From Ancistrus triradiatus (lineage: Eukaryota > Chordata > Actinopteri > Siluriformes > Loricariidae): DNA of 64,000 nucleotides. Location of the stretch: the NCBI GenBank assembly GCA_025084515.1, contig JAJAGP010000101.1, positions 620,001 through 684,000 on the forward strand, read 5' to 3'. Both the position numbers and the translations under genes were made by a program. Positions within the stretch are counted from its first letter, which is position 1, and each line of letters starts with the position of its first letter. Shown piece after piece: positions 21,369-33,720 of this stretch. A model generated the notes under the pieces. The model did not search any database and was not told the origin of the DNA. It saw nothing but the letters and a program-made list of their open reading frames with translations.

Positions 21369-21992
21369 AGTGTTTTAATACAGTGGATTCACCCCCATGA
21401 AAAGTGTTCACCCACTTGAGCTTTTTTTCACATTTTGCCCTGTTACAGCCAAGAAATAAAATGCACTTAACTGGGATGTTTACCATTTGATTGACACATA
21501 TGTTTATTAATAATCTGAATGTGATTTTTTTCAGTTCCTTTAGAGTAGCCTAAGATTCAACTAAATTAATTTCAGTTTCAGGTTGCAACAATACAAATAG
21601 TGGACATTTTAAAGGGGGCAATTACATATGCAAGGGACTGTATACTAGCACAAAATAAGCAATTCATTAATTGTCCAGTATTAACGGATCACTGAGAAAC
21701 TTAAGCTTCTATCATAAGAAAACAGACTGGGTAAATATTGTGTTATCTCTTTTGAAGCCATTTGCGACACAGTTAATTTAAAATACCTTTCATTTTAAAA
21801 TGACAAGTTGTTATCTACAACACATTATTGGTGATAGACTAATAATAGAGATACACAAAACATGGTGAGATGGTAAGTATTTCATGAACATAGGATATGG
21901 TCCATATTTTCACCTTCAAACAGGCGATTTGTAAACACCGTAGTTGTTTATTCTTGAATCAAAACAAAATCACTTATGTTTGCAATGCATTA
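21369..21992. other. Intron 8 sequence, nothing confidently recognised
   Basis: AT-rich. CCCCATGAAAAGTGTTCACC near 21393 and AGGGGGCAATTACATATGC near 21612 could be ends of another small DNA element, but no transposase or clear termini are visible. Confidence 0.35.
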
Positions 21993-24640
21993 GATACACT
22001 GCTCAAAAAAATTAAATGAACACTTTGAAAACACATAAGATCTCAATGGGACAAAAAATCATGCAGAATATCTTTCCTGATATGGACTGGGTAACGTTTT
22101 GGGAAGCATGGGTGGATGGATGGAACAAAAGGATGCCACATTGTTGATGGAAATGAAAATTATCATCTTACAGAGGGTAGAATTCAAAAACACCCTGATA
22201 AAAGTGAAGAAATGATGAAGCCGGCTAGTCCATTTACCCGAAATTCCATTGTAGCAAATCAAAATGATACTCAATAGTTTGTATGGCTTCCACGTGCTTG
22301 TATGCATGACTGACAACCTCGAGGCATACTTCTAATGAAACGACGAATGGAGTCCTGAGGATCTCTTCTCAGATCTGGACCAGGGCATCACTGAGCTCCT
22401 GGACAGTCTGAGGTGCACCTGGCGGCATTGGATGGACCAAAACATACGGTAATGTCAAAATGGCCTTCTTCTGAATTTAGGTCAGGCGAGTGGGAGAGCC
22501 AGTCTATGGTATCAATACCTTCATCCTCCAAGAACTGTCTGCATACACTCACCACATGAGGCTGGGCATTGAAATGCACCAGGAGAAACCTAGGACCCAC
22601 TGCACCAGTGTAAGTTCTGACAATGGGTCCAAGCATTTCATCCCGATACCTAATAGCAGTCAGGGTGCCATTATCTAGCCTGTAGAGGTCTGTGCATCCT
22701 TCTAGGGATTTGCCTCCCCAGATCATCACTGACCAACCACCAAACCGGTCATGCTGAATGATGTGGCATAACGTTCTGCACAGCATCTCCAGACCCTGTC
22801 ACACCTGTCACATGTGCTCAGGTGAAACCTGCTCGAGCTATGAAAAGTACAGGTCACCAGTGGTGGATCTGCCAATTACAGTGGTGCTTGAAAGGTTGTG
22901 AATCCTTTAGAATTTTCTATATTTCTGCTTAAATATGACCTAAAACTTCATCAAATTTTCACACAAGTCCTAAAAGAAGATAAAGAGAATCCAGTTAAAC
23001 AAATGAGACAAAAATGTTATACTTGGTCATTTATTTATTGAGGAAAATGATCCAATATTACATATTACTGAGTGGCAAAAGTATGTGAACTTCTAGGATT
23101 AGCAGTTAATTTGAAGGTGAAATTTGAGTCAGGTGTTTTCAATCAATGGGATGACAATCAGGTGTGAGTGGGCACCATGTTTTATTTAAAGAACAGGGAT
23201 CTATCAAAGTCTGCTCCTAACAACACGATTGTGGAAGTGTATCATGGCACGAAACAAAGGAGATTTCTGAGGACTTCAGAAAAAGAGCTGTTGATGCTCA
23301 TCAGGCTGAAAAAGGTTACAAAACCATCTCTAAAGAGTTTGGACTCTACCAACTCACAGTCAGACAGATTGCAGACAAATGGAGGAAATTCAAGACCATT
23401 GTTACAAAGATCACTCCAAGAGCAAGGCGTGTAATAGTTGGCGAGGTCACAAAGGATACCAGCCAGGATAACTTATAAGCAACTGAAGGCCTCTCTCACA
23501 TTGGCTAATGTTAATGTTCATGAGTCCACCATCAGAAGAACACTGAACAACAATGGTGTGCATGGCAGGGTTGCAAGGCGAAAGCCACTGCTCTCCAAAA
23601 AGAACATTGGTGCTCGTCTGCAGTTTGCTAAAGATTTTTGATGGAAAAATAAATTCTGAATTATATCAGAAAATTCTAAAGGAAAATGTCAGGACACCTG
23701 TCCATGAACTGAGTCTCAGGAGAAGGTGGTCATGCAGCAAGACAACGACCCTAAGCACACAAGCTGTTCTACCAAAGAATGGTTAAAGAAGAATAAAGGT
23801 AATGTTTTGGAATGGCCAAATGAAAATCCTGACCATAATCCAATCTAAATTTGGACCAGAACCGAGAAGTTAGTGAGGAAACCCACCAACATCCCAGAGT
23901 TGAAGCTGTTCTGTATGGAGGAATGGGCTAAAATTCCTCCAAGCCGGTGTGCAGGACTGATCAACAGTTAGAGGAAACGTTTAGTTGCAGTTGTTGGATC
24001 ACACACTTTTGCAACTCACTAATATGTAATAGTGGATAAGTTTCCTCAATAAATAAAATAACAAGTATAATATCTTTATTTCATTTGTTTAACTGGGTTC
24101 TCTTTATCTACTTTTAGAACTAGTGTGAAAATCTGATGATGTTTTAGATCAAACTTTCAAGCACCACTGTATGGTGTTCTATGGTAAATTCTAAACAAGC
24201 CCTATGGTGCTGGGAAGTGAGGACAGGGCCCACTACAGGATGTCGAGCCCTCAGGTCACCCTCATGAAGCCTGTTTATAATTGTTTGTTCAGACACATTC
24301 ACACTAATGGTGGAGGTAATTTTGTTGGGCATCCTGTTCCTCCTTGCACAAAGGAGCAGATACTGGTGTGGACCTTCTACGGCCTTGTCCAGCTCTCCTA
24401 GAGTAACTGCTTGTTTCCTGGAATCTCCTTCATACACTAAAGTTTGTGCTGGGAGACGCAGCAAACCTGGCACATATTAATGTACCATCCTGCAGGAGTT
24501 GGACTACCTGTGCAACCTCTGTAAGGTCCAGGTACTGCAGTATGGTACTAGTAGTGACACTGACTCTAGCCAATCGCAAAACTAGTGAAAAATCAGTCGA
24601 AAAGATGAGGAGGGACAAAATATTAATGTTAATAAATCAT
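21993..24640 (-). mobile_element. Outer Tc1-like element (family C), split by an inner Tc1
   Basis: The terminal sequence ACACTGCTCAAAAAAATT is at 21993. The minus-strand transposase C-terminal half is at 22786-22388 (DRFGGWSVMIWGGKSL, then DWLSHSPDLNSEEG, a damaged SPDLNPIE block). The N-terminal half resumes at 24620-24190 (EVAQVVQLLQDGTLICARFA, then YLLLCARRNR). The interval 22879-24169 is a separate Tc1. The right terminal repeat is lost near 24640. Multiple stops make it inactive. Confidence 0.88.
22879..24169 (+). mobile_element. Inner Tc1-like element (family A), nested
   Basis: A 1291-bp element with inverted ends CAGTGGTGCTTGAAAGG (22879) and CTTTCAAGCACCACTG (ending 24169), flanked by TA on both sides (22877-22878, 24170-24171), the Tc1 target. 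Forward transposase pieces: start region near 23250, KQLKASLTLANVNVHESTIR then RTLNNNGVHGRVARRKPLLS (23480-23590), then LQFAKDF. Next comes a jump to DGKINSELYQKILKENVRTP (23640-23700), so roughly 90 codons with the first catalytic Asp region are deleted. It is non-autonomous. Confidence 0.93.
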
Positions 24641-24849
24641 TCCTGTTTTGGGAGTCGTCCCACTGAATGGATGTACAGTCTAACCTCGTTATCTCCCTGT
24701 AATCTCGCTAAATTCATCTCTTGCCACCTGTGATGGCAGGACAGATTTCCCTCCATGCACCTCGGCTCTCGCCCTCAACATTCTTGAAATGTGACAAATG
24801 TCTTGCCTACATCCAACTTAACATTTCTTTTATTTCTTCATTCATTTTT

Positions 24850-25125
24850 ATACCTGCTTAATAAAATTCAGGGTCATGGGGAGCCATTGTCTAATTCAAA
24901 GCACAGCTTACAAGGTAGGAAACAACCCTAGACAGGGTACCAGTCCAGTGTAGGGCACATGCATGCATACACATACACACTCACCTCACTCACACTGGGA
25001 CACTTCAGTGAAACATGTTGACCTAATACATGTCTTTTGAATGTTGGATGAAACTGGAGAATCCAGAGGACACCCATGCAGACATGGGGACAACATACAA
25101 TCTCCGCACAGACAGTCTAGGGCAT
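24850..25125 (-). mobile_element. SINE-like dispersed repeat, complement orientation
   Basis: Starts ATTCATTTTTATACC..TTAATAAAATTCAGGGTCATGGGGAGCC and runs through CCAGTGTAGGGCACATGCA and GACATGGGGACAACATACA. It is the reverse of the 21003 and 32440 copies. It is diverged, with no tRNA head seen at the right end. Confidence 0.65.
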
Positions 25126-25404
25126 AAATCGATCGTGTCGAATTGATGAACGTGTCACCAATTTTTTTTCATTAATTATGAGGTTATGTTTGTTTAGTTT
25201 ACAGCATTTAGCAAAAAAGAGACATGCTGTAAGATTACAGAGAATGTGTTAATACACATGAGGAATGACATCAGTGAAACTACGCTGGTTTTTGCTATGT
25301 TGCAGCAAGGTAAGGAATCTCCTATAACAAATAATTGAAAGGGATTCTTGCTATCTGAATATTCATTTACTTTTATTCATTACATTATGAAACATGATCA
25401 TATA

Positions 25405-25545
25405 GCATTTAACCAGTCACTTTATCCAGAGTGACATACAATGTAGATGAGCATGGTAGGGATCTTGCTAAAGAGCTCAATATTAACAACATGGCAAAGC
25501 CAGGATTTGACCAAACGACCTTTCAGTTAGTATTACAGTGACTTA
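25405..25545 (-). mobile_element. tRNA-derived SINE fragment
   Basis: AGCATTTAACCAGTCACTTT then ATCCAGAGTGACATACAATG is the complement of the SINE tail seen at 42940-42990. AGCCAGGATTTGACC near 25500 corresponds to a decayed B box. About 140 bp, diverged. Confidence 0.55.
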
Positions 25546-25701
25546 ATGATGTTTACATATGATAAATTATTAGAGGTACGTTCAGACAGAGGGCTCATCT
25601 GTATTCATTAGTTATTTTTATGGAAGCGTGATTCATTGATATTAACTGAAAAAATGAGCCGAGACCTACATTTCCTATTTGGTAAAAATCATTGCACTTA
25701 C

Positions 25702-25806
25702 TTTCTTTGGCCCTGTATTCTTGAGTTCCATCACACTTATGGTGTAGTTGATCCGTCTGCCTTTCTCATTAAACTGGATGTGTCCCGTGATGCCCTCAAT
25801 CCGAAC
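25702..25806 (-). CDS. gria1: AMPA glutamate receptor GluA1-like, exon 8 (ATD)
   Basis: A 105-nt exon, 35 codons, phase 0, acceptor TATATTTTAG and donor GTAAGT on the minus strand. It reads VRIEGITGHIQFNEKGRRIN then YTISVMELKNTGPKK, clearly the GRIA exon encoding the QVRFEGLTGNVQFNEKGRR strand region near the end of the amino-terminal domain. It carries one N-Y-T sequon. It is separated from exon 7 by the shortest intron in the window (773 bp). Confidence 0.96.
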
Positions 25807-26579
25807 CTAAAATATAAGCACCAATAACCTTCATTAGTTACCAAAGATAGCTTCATCCCATTCTTCTTTCCATTCATATTTAATGCCCTTCTGCAGTCAC
25901 GCTTTTGGGAAGCTTATTTCTTGTTTGGTGCTTTTCCCTGGTTATACAGTGCAGTGCGTCTTTCAAACTGAACGATGGGGTTAATCCAGTCTTAGACACT
26001 CACATCACATTTTTTCTCAGGCTAGTGAGCCAGAGTTTCCAAATGCAAATAATATCCATATTCTGTATGAATTCATAAATAAAAAGCAAATGGTTCCAGA
26101 GAGTTTAATTGAAGTTAAACCACATTTATTTCATGTTTTCAGCTGCATTCTGACTGAATGAGTGGTTTTGGTACTTTTACAGAACGGCACAAGCACAGAG
26201 AAACAAATCTATATCCTGGCAGAAGCGGCATCAGATGTTCATTCTCTGTTTTATTTATTGTGAATATATCATGTCATATGCCATTATGAGCAACATGAGA
26301 ATTTATTGCCAAAATGAATTTTGTTTATTATCTGCCGTGTCACATTCAATTGAGGCATTCTGTTTGATCAATCTTTGTTGACTTCATAAGACAAAAAGAG
26401 ATGTAATTTGCTTCTGTGTGCTCTATTCAAACCTCTCAGGCTAGATTTGAATCTATGCCAGTCATGTATATGAGATAGATACGAATTGGGTTTGTGTGCA
26501 TTTTCAGTGTGAGTGTGTGTGTATGTGTGTGTGTTCACATGTGTATTAGAATATGTGTCTATTTGAATAGGGGGAGTAC
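25807..26579. other. Intron 7, no repeat recognised
   Basis: 773 bp between exons 8 and 7. I see short GT-rich tracts (about 26510-26535) but no transposon, in contrast to the other introns. Confidence 0.5.
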
Positions 26580-26747
26580 CTGCTGTAAAGCTCTTTGAAT
26601 GTCAATGCCCTGGCCCCAGGGAGCAGGTGGGTTTGCAAGGCATTCACCAGCATTTCCACGCCGTGATATGTCGATCCTCTGTTTGCGGAGATTTTGAAAA
26701 GCTGTAGACATCACTTTGACTCCATCGTATGTGAGGGCTCCAGTGTA
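26580..26747 (-). CDS. gria1: AMPA glutamate receptor GluA1-like, exon 7 (ATD)
   Basis: A 168-nt exon, 56 codons, phase 0, acceptor TTTGTGTATCTAG, donor GTACTC (weak after CAG). It reads YTGALTYDGVKVMSTAFQNL, RKQRIDISRRGNAGECLANP, PAPWGQGIDIQRALQQ. RRGNAGxCLANP and PWGQGIDIQRALQQ are hallmark GRIA sequences. The Cys in GECLAN is conserved in GluA subunits, where it pairs with a Cys in an earlier exon outside this window. The length equals the tetrapod exon. Confidence 0.97.
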
Positions 26748-26828
26748 CTAGATACACAAAGAGAGAAGAAAAGTCAGTTTGCGCTAATCATGTCTGTAAC
26801 ATGCATGTACATGTATATACAGTATGTA

Positions 26829-27347
26829 CAGTGATTCTTGAAGGTTTGTGAACCCTTTAGAATTTTCTTTAGTAGAATGACTTGTGTGCTTATTGTCATT
26901 GTACTGCAGCATAACCCACGTTCTCTTGAGATTCAGTTTATGGACAGATATCCTGACATTTTCCTTCAGAAATTTGCTGGGACAATTTAGAATTCATTGT
27001 TCCATCAATGACGCCGTGAACAAGCCGTACTAGCCCAGATGCAGTAGAACAGGCCCAATTCATGATACTACCACCACCATGTTTCACAGATGGGATAAGG
27101 TTTTTACGGTGGAATGGAGTCTTTTCATTTAATGTTGTTAAAACAAAAACAAAAAAAATCCTATTTTGGCCTTATTCATAGCACAAAATATTGCTCCAAT
27201 TGCCCACTGACTCACCCGCATGATGTAGCAAACTGCAGATTGGCAAAATGCTCTGTTATCTTATTTTTATCTAAATCAAATATTTTAGGTCATATTCATT
27301 CAGAAACAGAAAATTCTAAAGCTTTTACACATTTTCCAGCACCAGTG
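26829..27347 (-). mobile_element. Tc1-like deletion derivative (family A)
   Basis: Left end CAGTGATTCTTGAAGG, right end CCAGCACCAGTG, with the subterminal TTTAGAATTTTCT and its complement AGAAAATTCTAAA near each end. About 519 bp. The middle retains a piece of minus-strand transposase (complement of CCATGTTTCACAGATGG near 27078). It lies 81 bp upstream of the exon 7 acceptor. Confidence 0.8.
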
Positions 27348-27499
27348 ATTGAATTGATTATATGATGATTAACCATTGATTAACTGATTAACTACCAGAG
27401 CTCTTAAGAGTCTAAACAGTTTGAGCATCAGTGACAAAAACTGGGTACAGGATTTACTGCTTCAAGCTGAAAAGTCTTAGATGTCATGGAAGTCAAACG

Positions 27500-27830
27500 T
27501 GAATTCATTCATTCGTTCACTCATTCATTCATTTCAAATTACCAACTTTAACAAATTTCAAGTCCCAGCTTCGGTCTAACTGGCAACACAGGTCACTAGT
27601 CAGGAACCAATCTTAGACAGGGAAACCAATCTGAACCTAGCACATACACACTAAAATGGAACACTTTAGAGGCCCCAATTGTCCTAATTCATGTGGGAGG
27701 AAACCAGAGAACCCAGAGAAACTCACGTAGACATGGGGAGAGTTCAGGCCAGGATTCAAACCAGGGATCTCTGGAGCTGTAAGGTGACAGAGGTAACCAC
27801 TGCGCCACCATTGACCCATAAATGGCATCA
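27500..27830 (-). mobile_element. SINE-like dispersed repeat, complement orientation
   Basis: TCATTCATTC start, then ATGTGGGAGGAAACCAGAGA, AGACATGGGGAGAGTTCAGG, AACCAGGGATCTCTGG and AACCACTGCGCCACC at the head. Reverse of the 32440 copy. Confidence 0.75.
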
Positions 27831-28487
27831 GTAGGAGGAACAATGGTTGCAAGCTCACTAAACACGGATAGACAGAACTTTACAGAATATATGTGAATTG
27901 CCACAAACTATAGCTACAAAATTAGAGCCACAATAATAGCCACAGAACTACAATAGCACCTTAATGATTTTAATACAACATATTGTACAAAACAACACAC
28001 TTGTCTTCCAAGACAAGAATATGAAACCACTAACTCACAATGTCTGCTACTCAAAGTCAAGCATAGCCAACAGTCTGTCTAAAAGTAATTCAAAAGTAAC
28101 TTGATAAACACCAGGATGATGCCAAGTACCTACTATGGGCTCTCTAATCACCACATCTACACCTGTAAATAATTTCACAAACTTTAAGGACTTTAAGGAC
28201 TCGTACTGCACATACTCTGCAAATATTTGCAAGATTTTGCAAAAAGATTTAAGATTCCTCTGTAAACTCTTGGAGTCTTGGATTCCTTATTGTATTCCTC
28301 ATTACTCCTGCAATGAACATTGCCTGCCATTTGACCATGTTTATTTTAATTTATTAGACATTGTTACTGAACCTGGATAAAAAAAAAAAACCTAATCTGT
28401 TTCTAGTAAACATATTTATGACAACTTGGAATCTCAATAGCTTTGTGAAACTATTGTCCTGCAGAGTATAGAAATGTATAATACTTG

Positions 28488-28490
<3 letters not shown>

Positions 28491-28548
<58 letters not shown>
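28491..28548. repeat. (TA)n microsatellite
   Basis: About 58 bp of uninterrupted TA in intron 6. Confidence 0.97.
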
Positions 28549-28552
<4 letters not shown>

Positions 28553-29167
28553 ATAGTATATATTTATTGAGCTAGCAGTAGTTCAAGTATTTATATTTAC
28601 CTTGAAATAACAGGAATTTAAAAATGCAAACTGTAGAAAGCAGTGTCCAGTTTTTTTGTATTTGTTTTGATTTATTTATTTTTTATAACAAATAACTTAA
28701 ATAATTTAGCTTAACTTAATAGCTATGTGTATATGCATTATCTGTTATGGAAATAAAAATGCCTTTAATACTAGCTCAGTATCATAGCAGTTATTTGTGA
28801 ACATCCAATTTATCTCAAACTTGGAGTCAACAGATACAGCACACTGTATGACCCAAACAAATCTGAAAGACATTTGGTTTATTTTTAATTGTTTGTGTTA
28901 TTTTTCTGTCTTTGATTTTTATAACACTAATGTATTAGTTGTATTTAGAGTTGGCAACTAAACTCAGAAGCATAAGTATAAAAGACACAGGAATAAATAG
29001 AGGGGTACATACTGCTATACAGATGCCAAGCTTGAGTTTATTGGCAGGTCATTCAGATTATAAGCATTGTTACTTCGTGCCTTGAGTTTTCCAGAGTTTT
29101 TCCTGAGGATATTCTCAGTTTGCTCTAGTTTCCAAGTGTGTCCTGACACTCATTCCAGCCTGCACTC

Positions 29168-31290
29168 ATGAGACACTTTATTCGGAACACAGTATTAAAA
29201 TGCGTTAGGTCCTACCTTTTAAAACAGACTGAATACACTCATTGACAAAAAAATACACTAATTGACAAAAAAATAAAGCACCCAGATAGAAATGTTGACT
29301 TTCTGCAAAACTCAGCAATGTTATGTTGCAGATAAATCAGACCAAGAGTATAGAGGACCGTTTGATCTGCCGACAAGCATGAGCAACTCCCACATTTTTG
29401 TTGTACACCATCCAGATACAGGTGGCACCTTCACTTGGCCATTTCCATGAACTTTGCAGATGAAACGTGTCCATTACGTGTTCTGCAATTGATGGCCAGC
29501 CACTGTCACCTTCGTTTTCTGTCATGAACAGGTAATTGCTAAACAGGACTGCTATGGACTGAGAACAGATTGACAAATCCAGGTTCTGTTTGGGATCTGA
29601 CAGCGATCGGATGGAGGTTTCATGGTGAGCGCTTCAATCCTGCCTTTGTTGTGAAGCAACACGCTGCACCAACTGCTGGTGTGATGATCTGGGGAGCCAC
29701 TGCATATGACAGTGGGACACCCCTAGTAGTGATATGAGAGGCACTAATAAATCAGTGATATGTGTATGACATCCTGCAGTCACAATGGCCTGCCTCTAAT
29801 GGCAGGGCTTCCAGCTAGCATTTTTCGCCCAAGCACAGCAATGATTTCCCACAAATGTGTCCGCTAGATTACAACACCTTCTTGGTCCCCAGATTTATCA
29901 TCAATCGAGCATTATGGGATGAGCAGGGACACCAGCTTCAGCAAACTATGGGTGTGGAATATCAACAGGTCCATCTGTGGAATATTAACAGGCAATTGTG
30001 TCATAGACGCATGTCTACCAGTCAACAATCTTTAATCAAGAGGTACACTACCCATACGTAGCCTCTGAGAGCCTTTGTATAGAGCAGTGGGGAATTACAC
30101 CCTCTTGTGGCAACACCCAATGTCTAACAAGACCACACCTGTAATCATTTACATATCTGCCCGCAACGTAACTGCATGCCGGGTTTTGCAGCAATCTGAC
30201 ATTTCAGTCTGGGTGCTTTATTTTTTGTTTTTGCCAATGAGTGTCGTTTGTGGCATGGATTCCATATGATTCTGCTTGATGTTGCCCTGTTTGTATCAAA
30301 CAACGCCTGCAAATGCACTTTCAAGCTGAAGATCTCTCGTTCTACCACATTAAATAGGTGTTCTATTTGATTCTATTCAGATGACTTGGAAGGCTACATC
30401 ATTAGCACACAGGGAAGGTTATTATCATTAGCTCATCACTGAACAACACTGTACTCATTATCATGTTCTTTTTGTATTGTGACATGGCGCATTATCTTGC
30501 TGGAATCAGTAAATTGTGACCATGAAGGGATGTACATGCTCAGCAGCAATAAGCAAATAGGCTGTGGCATTCAAGCAATGATTGATTGGTATTAATGAGC
30601 CCAAAGTATGCCAAGAATACATTATACCACCTCAACCAGCTTGCCCTGTTGGCAAAAAGCAGGTTGGGTCCATGGATTCATAGCTGGCATCAAATTCTAA
30701 CCTACCATCTGTGTGCCTCAGTAGAAATTGAGATTCATCAGACCAGGTTATATTTCCAGTCGTCAACTGTCCAGTCTTGGTGAGCCTGTGCCCCCTGTAG
30801 CCACAGTTTCCTGTTCTTGGCTGACAGAAGTGGAACCCGATGTGGGCTTCTGCTGTTGTAGTCCATCTGCCTCAAGGTTTGACATGTGTGTTCCAACGTG
30901 CTTTTCTGCTCACCACAGTCGTACAGAATGGATGCATTTTCTGACTTAGTGTAGCCTTTCTCTCTGTTTCATCACTTCAACAAAACATTTCTGTCTGCAG
31001 AACTTAAGGTCATGGGATGTTTTTTCTTTATTGCACTGTTCTGAGTAAACTTTAGAGACTGTTGTGCATTAAAATCCCATGAGATCAGCAGCAACACTCA
31101 ATCCTGTCGGTTTTTCACCAACAGTCATGCCATGGTCACTGAGATCACATTTTTTTCCCTGTTCTGATAATCAAAGAGAACATTACTTGAAGCTTCTAGC
31201 CCACTATTTTATTCACAGCAATGCTGACATATGAATGGCTGATTAGATAATTGGATGAATGTGTAGGTGCTCAGGTGTCTCACATTGTGT
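29168..31290 (-). mobile_element. Outer Tc1-like element (family E), split by an inner Tc1
   Basis: The terminus ACACTTTATTCGGAACAC is at 29174. The body resumes at 30440-31290 with minus-strand transposase remnants (complement of AGATTCATCAGACCAGG at 30731, the WSDESRF region, and of CCTTTCTCTCTG near 30955), ending near GGCTGATTAGATAATTGGAT (31230). Same family as 12610-13130. The C-terminal quarter is missing or unrecognisable. Confidence 0.7.
29236..30243 (+). mobile_element. Inner Tc1-like element (family D), nested
   Basis: Inverted ends CACTCATTGACAAAAAAATA (29236) and its counterpart TTTTTGCCAATGAGTG (ending 30243), with AAGCACCCAG and CTGGGTGCTT just inside. The first 22 bp are tandemly duplicated (29236-29276). 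A decayed forward transposase is readable around 29590-29720 (a GVMIWGA-like block in ACTGCTGGTGTGATGATCTG) and 29870-29900 (CTTGGTCCCCAGATTTATCA, the PD..P block). About 1.0 kb, not functional. Confidence 0.8.
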
Positions 31291-31374
31291 AGTCGACACA
31301 TTGAGGTTGACAGTCACAGCTAGTCCTACTTATGATGTAATTATTTAATCTATGCAAATCACTAGTAGTCCCTG

Positions 31375-31505
31375 ACTGAAACGCAAAGAGACATGGGAGA
31401 ACATGCAAACTCCATACTGTCAGCAGCTGGGTTGGAACTCAGCTCAAACCAGGGTCTCCTGAGTAGCGAGGTGACATCTCTAACCACTGCACCATTGCGT
31501 CAGTC
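31375..31505 (-). mobile_element. SINE-like repeat fragment, complement
   Basis: GAGAACATGCAAACTCCATAC, then AACCAGGGTCTCCTGAG, then CTAACCACTGCACCATTG: the head half of the SINE-like family. Confidence 0.6.
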
Positions 31506-31636
31506 ATGTAGCTTACTAACTGTGCCTAATTATAGTACTTTACAAGCAAATATTTTCATTTAAGTAAATGCGTTTCTTTGATTAATGGGATATATAATGG
31601 GTTTTTAACCTGGGGTTTATGAAAGAAATGTATTAT

Positions 31637-31670
31637 TTAATTATTATTATTATTATTATTATTATTATTT
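31637..31670. repeat. (ATT)n microsatellite
   Basis: About ten TAT/ATT triplets. Confidence 0.95.
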
Positions 31671-32439
31671 GTAGTAACTTAAATATTATAAAGAGTATGC
31701 AGTAAAATTAAAATGCTGTATAATATAAAACAAATAACACAGTTTGTGGATTAAGCACCAACTACTGGTCAGAAATTTACATAGACTGAGTGTTAATTTT
31801 CCACAATTTGTGATTTATTCTCATAGAGGCCTAATAACCTATTTCTTAAATACATGCAGTTGGAAATGTAAAGTACACAGCAGATGATTCCAAAAGGATA
31901 AATTCGAAGAAAATATGGTGAGAAACACTTAGAGAGTATGAATTTATAAAGATGGGATATGGAAATAAACATCCACAGTGTGTGGTTTGTAGTGAAGTGT
32001 TGGCAAAAGAAAGCCTCAAGCATTCCAAACTCCTACCAAACTCCTACTAATGCCTGTGCCTGCAGACTCAACTCACGACTTTGAAAATACAGTATCCATT
32101 GTGTATTTTCTTTACAGCTTGATGAGATCACTGATATTTACAGACCTTCATGTGTACACAAGATTTATTGAGGACAGTGAAATCAATGATTATTCTGGAG
32201 TCCACTAACTATGAAAACTGTGTGGAAATGTGTTGTTATTCATGCTCATTATAATTAAATAACATCATAGTGAACTGTATTATCACAGAGACTGATCCCT
32301 CCACTGATACCTCCCTGAAGCAGGGCATTATATAGAGTTTGTTGGCACACTTAGTTGTTTGTCTGGAAACAATGAAGAGTATTTTTCCAGTATTGTTCCA
32401 CTCAATGTTAATTGTCCTCAAACAGTTGGGGAGCAGTTT

Positions 32440-32795
32440 GGGGCAGCACTGCGACTCGGTGGGTAGCACTGTTGCCTCACAGAGAGAAGATCCTGGGTTC
32501 AATTCAAGGTGGAGCATTCTGGGTCCTTTCTGTTTGGAGTCTGCATGTCCTCCCCGTGTTTGTGTGGGTTTAGTCCGTGTGCTCCGGTTTCCTCCCACAG
32601 TCCAAAGACATGCTTTAGTTTAATTGATTGCACTAAATTGGCCCTAGTGTATGACTGTGTGTACCCCACGAAGATTTGGTGCCCTGTCTAGGGTAGTTCC
32701 TGCTACCCTATGCTGCTGGCTAGGCTCTCCCTTGATGCTGTCCAGGATTAAGATGATTAAAAGTGAATGAAAGAAGGAATGAATAATGAGGAGTA
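32440..32795 (+). mobile_element. SINE-like dispersed repeat (DANA/Mermaid/HE1-like)
   Basis: The best forward copy: GGGGCAGCACTGCGACTCGG, GGTAGCACTGTTGCCTCACA, CTGGGTTCAATTCAAGG (B-box-like), GTCTGCATGTCCTCCCCGTG, GGTTTCCTCCCACAGTCCAA, ending GTGAATGAAAGAAGGAATGA. A tRNA-like head is plausible but the A box is not clear. Confidence 0.8.
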
Positions 32796-32829
32796 GTTTA
32801 AAAATGTTTCCCAGTTAGTTTGTATTTAG

Positions 32830-33720
32830 TATGAGACCAAATATTCTCTATAAAGGTCTCTATCTGGATTAGGCCTAAACAAGCTCGATGGACCTGTTCT
32901 CAAGCCATGTCTTGTGGTCTTCGCAGTGTGAGCAGGAGAATTGTCTTGTTTAAAAATAATGTGATCAATCCTCTTTATAAAGAAAAGCTTTTCAATTGTG
33001 GGAAGTAAGCCTTCACTATATTCCTGTACTCCACAGCATTACTTGACTTTTCACAGCGAAGAAGCTTACCAGTATGAGCATCTGAAAAATCCCACACATC
33101 ATGGCACCTCTAGCTCCATGCTAAATATTAGTAGAGAAGCATTCACTGTTGTATTTCTCACCTGATCTTCGAAGACACCTCTCTGGACCATCACCATTCA
33201 GCTCAAATAAAGATTCGGTCCACATAACCCTGCTGAACCACTCTGACTCAAACTTTCCTTATTCTATCAGAAACTTCATTCTGTCCGGGATGTTTTTCTT
33301 AAACAGAATATGGCTTTTTAACACATCTTAGTCACAAAACTTGCATTAGACAACCTTCTCGCTATTTTTATTTTTAGAAAGTGTCTGTTTTCTGAGTTTG
33401 TGAATTCCACTGACAGTTTTTGAGGGATTTTTGTTCTGTCTTTGAGAACTGTAAATTTCAGCAGGTGGTCATCTCTGCTTTAAGAGGCTTTGGGCGTACC
33501 AGATCCTTTCTTTCTGGAGACATTGGCTGTTCAAAGCATTGACCTAATCTCTTAATAGCTGATGCTGTGCCGTTAGGGTCTTATACATTTCAGAATAGCT
33601 GCAGGTGGCTTGACAAGGACCAGTTATGTACTTTCTGACTGCAATTCCTGCAAGATATTTTGCATTCATGGAGAAGAGTGTCTCATTCGTTTACTTGTAA
33701 GACATATTTACATATTATAG
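32830..33720 (-). mobile_element. Degenerate Tc1-like element
   Basis: On the minus strand 33235-33165 reads WTESLFELNGDGPERCLRRS-like sequence, corresponding to the WTDESxFELNG block of Tc1 transposases. Flanking sequence (33480-33660 and 32870-33100) has the matching layout but no readable frame. Boundaries are rough. Confidence 0.6.
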
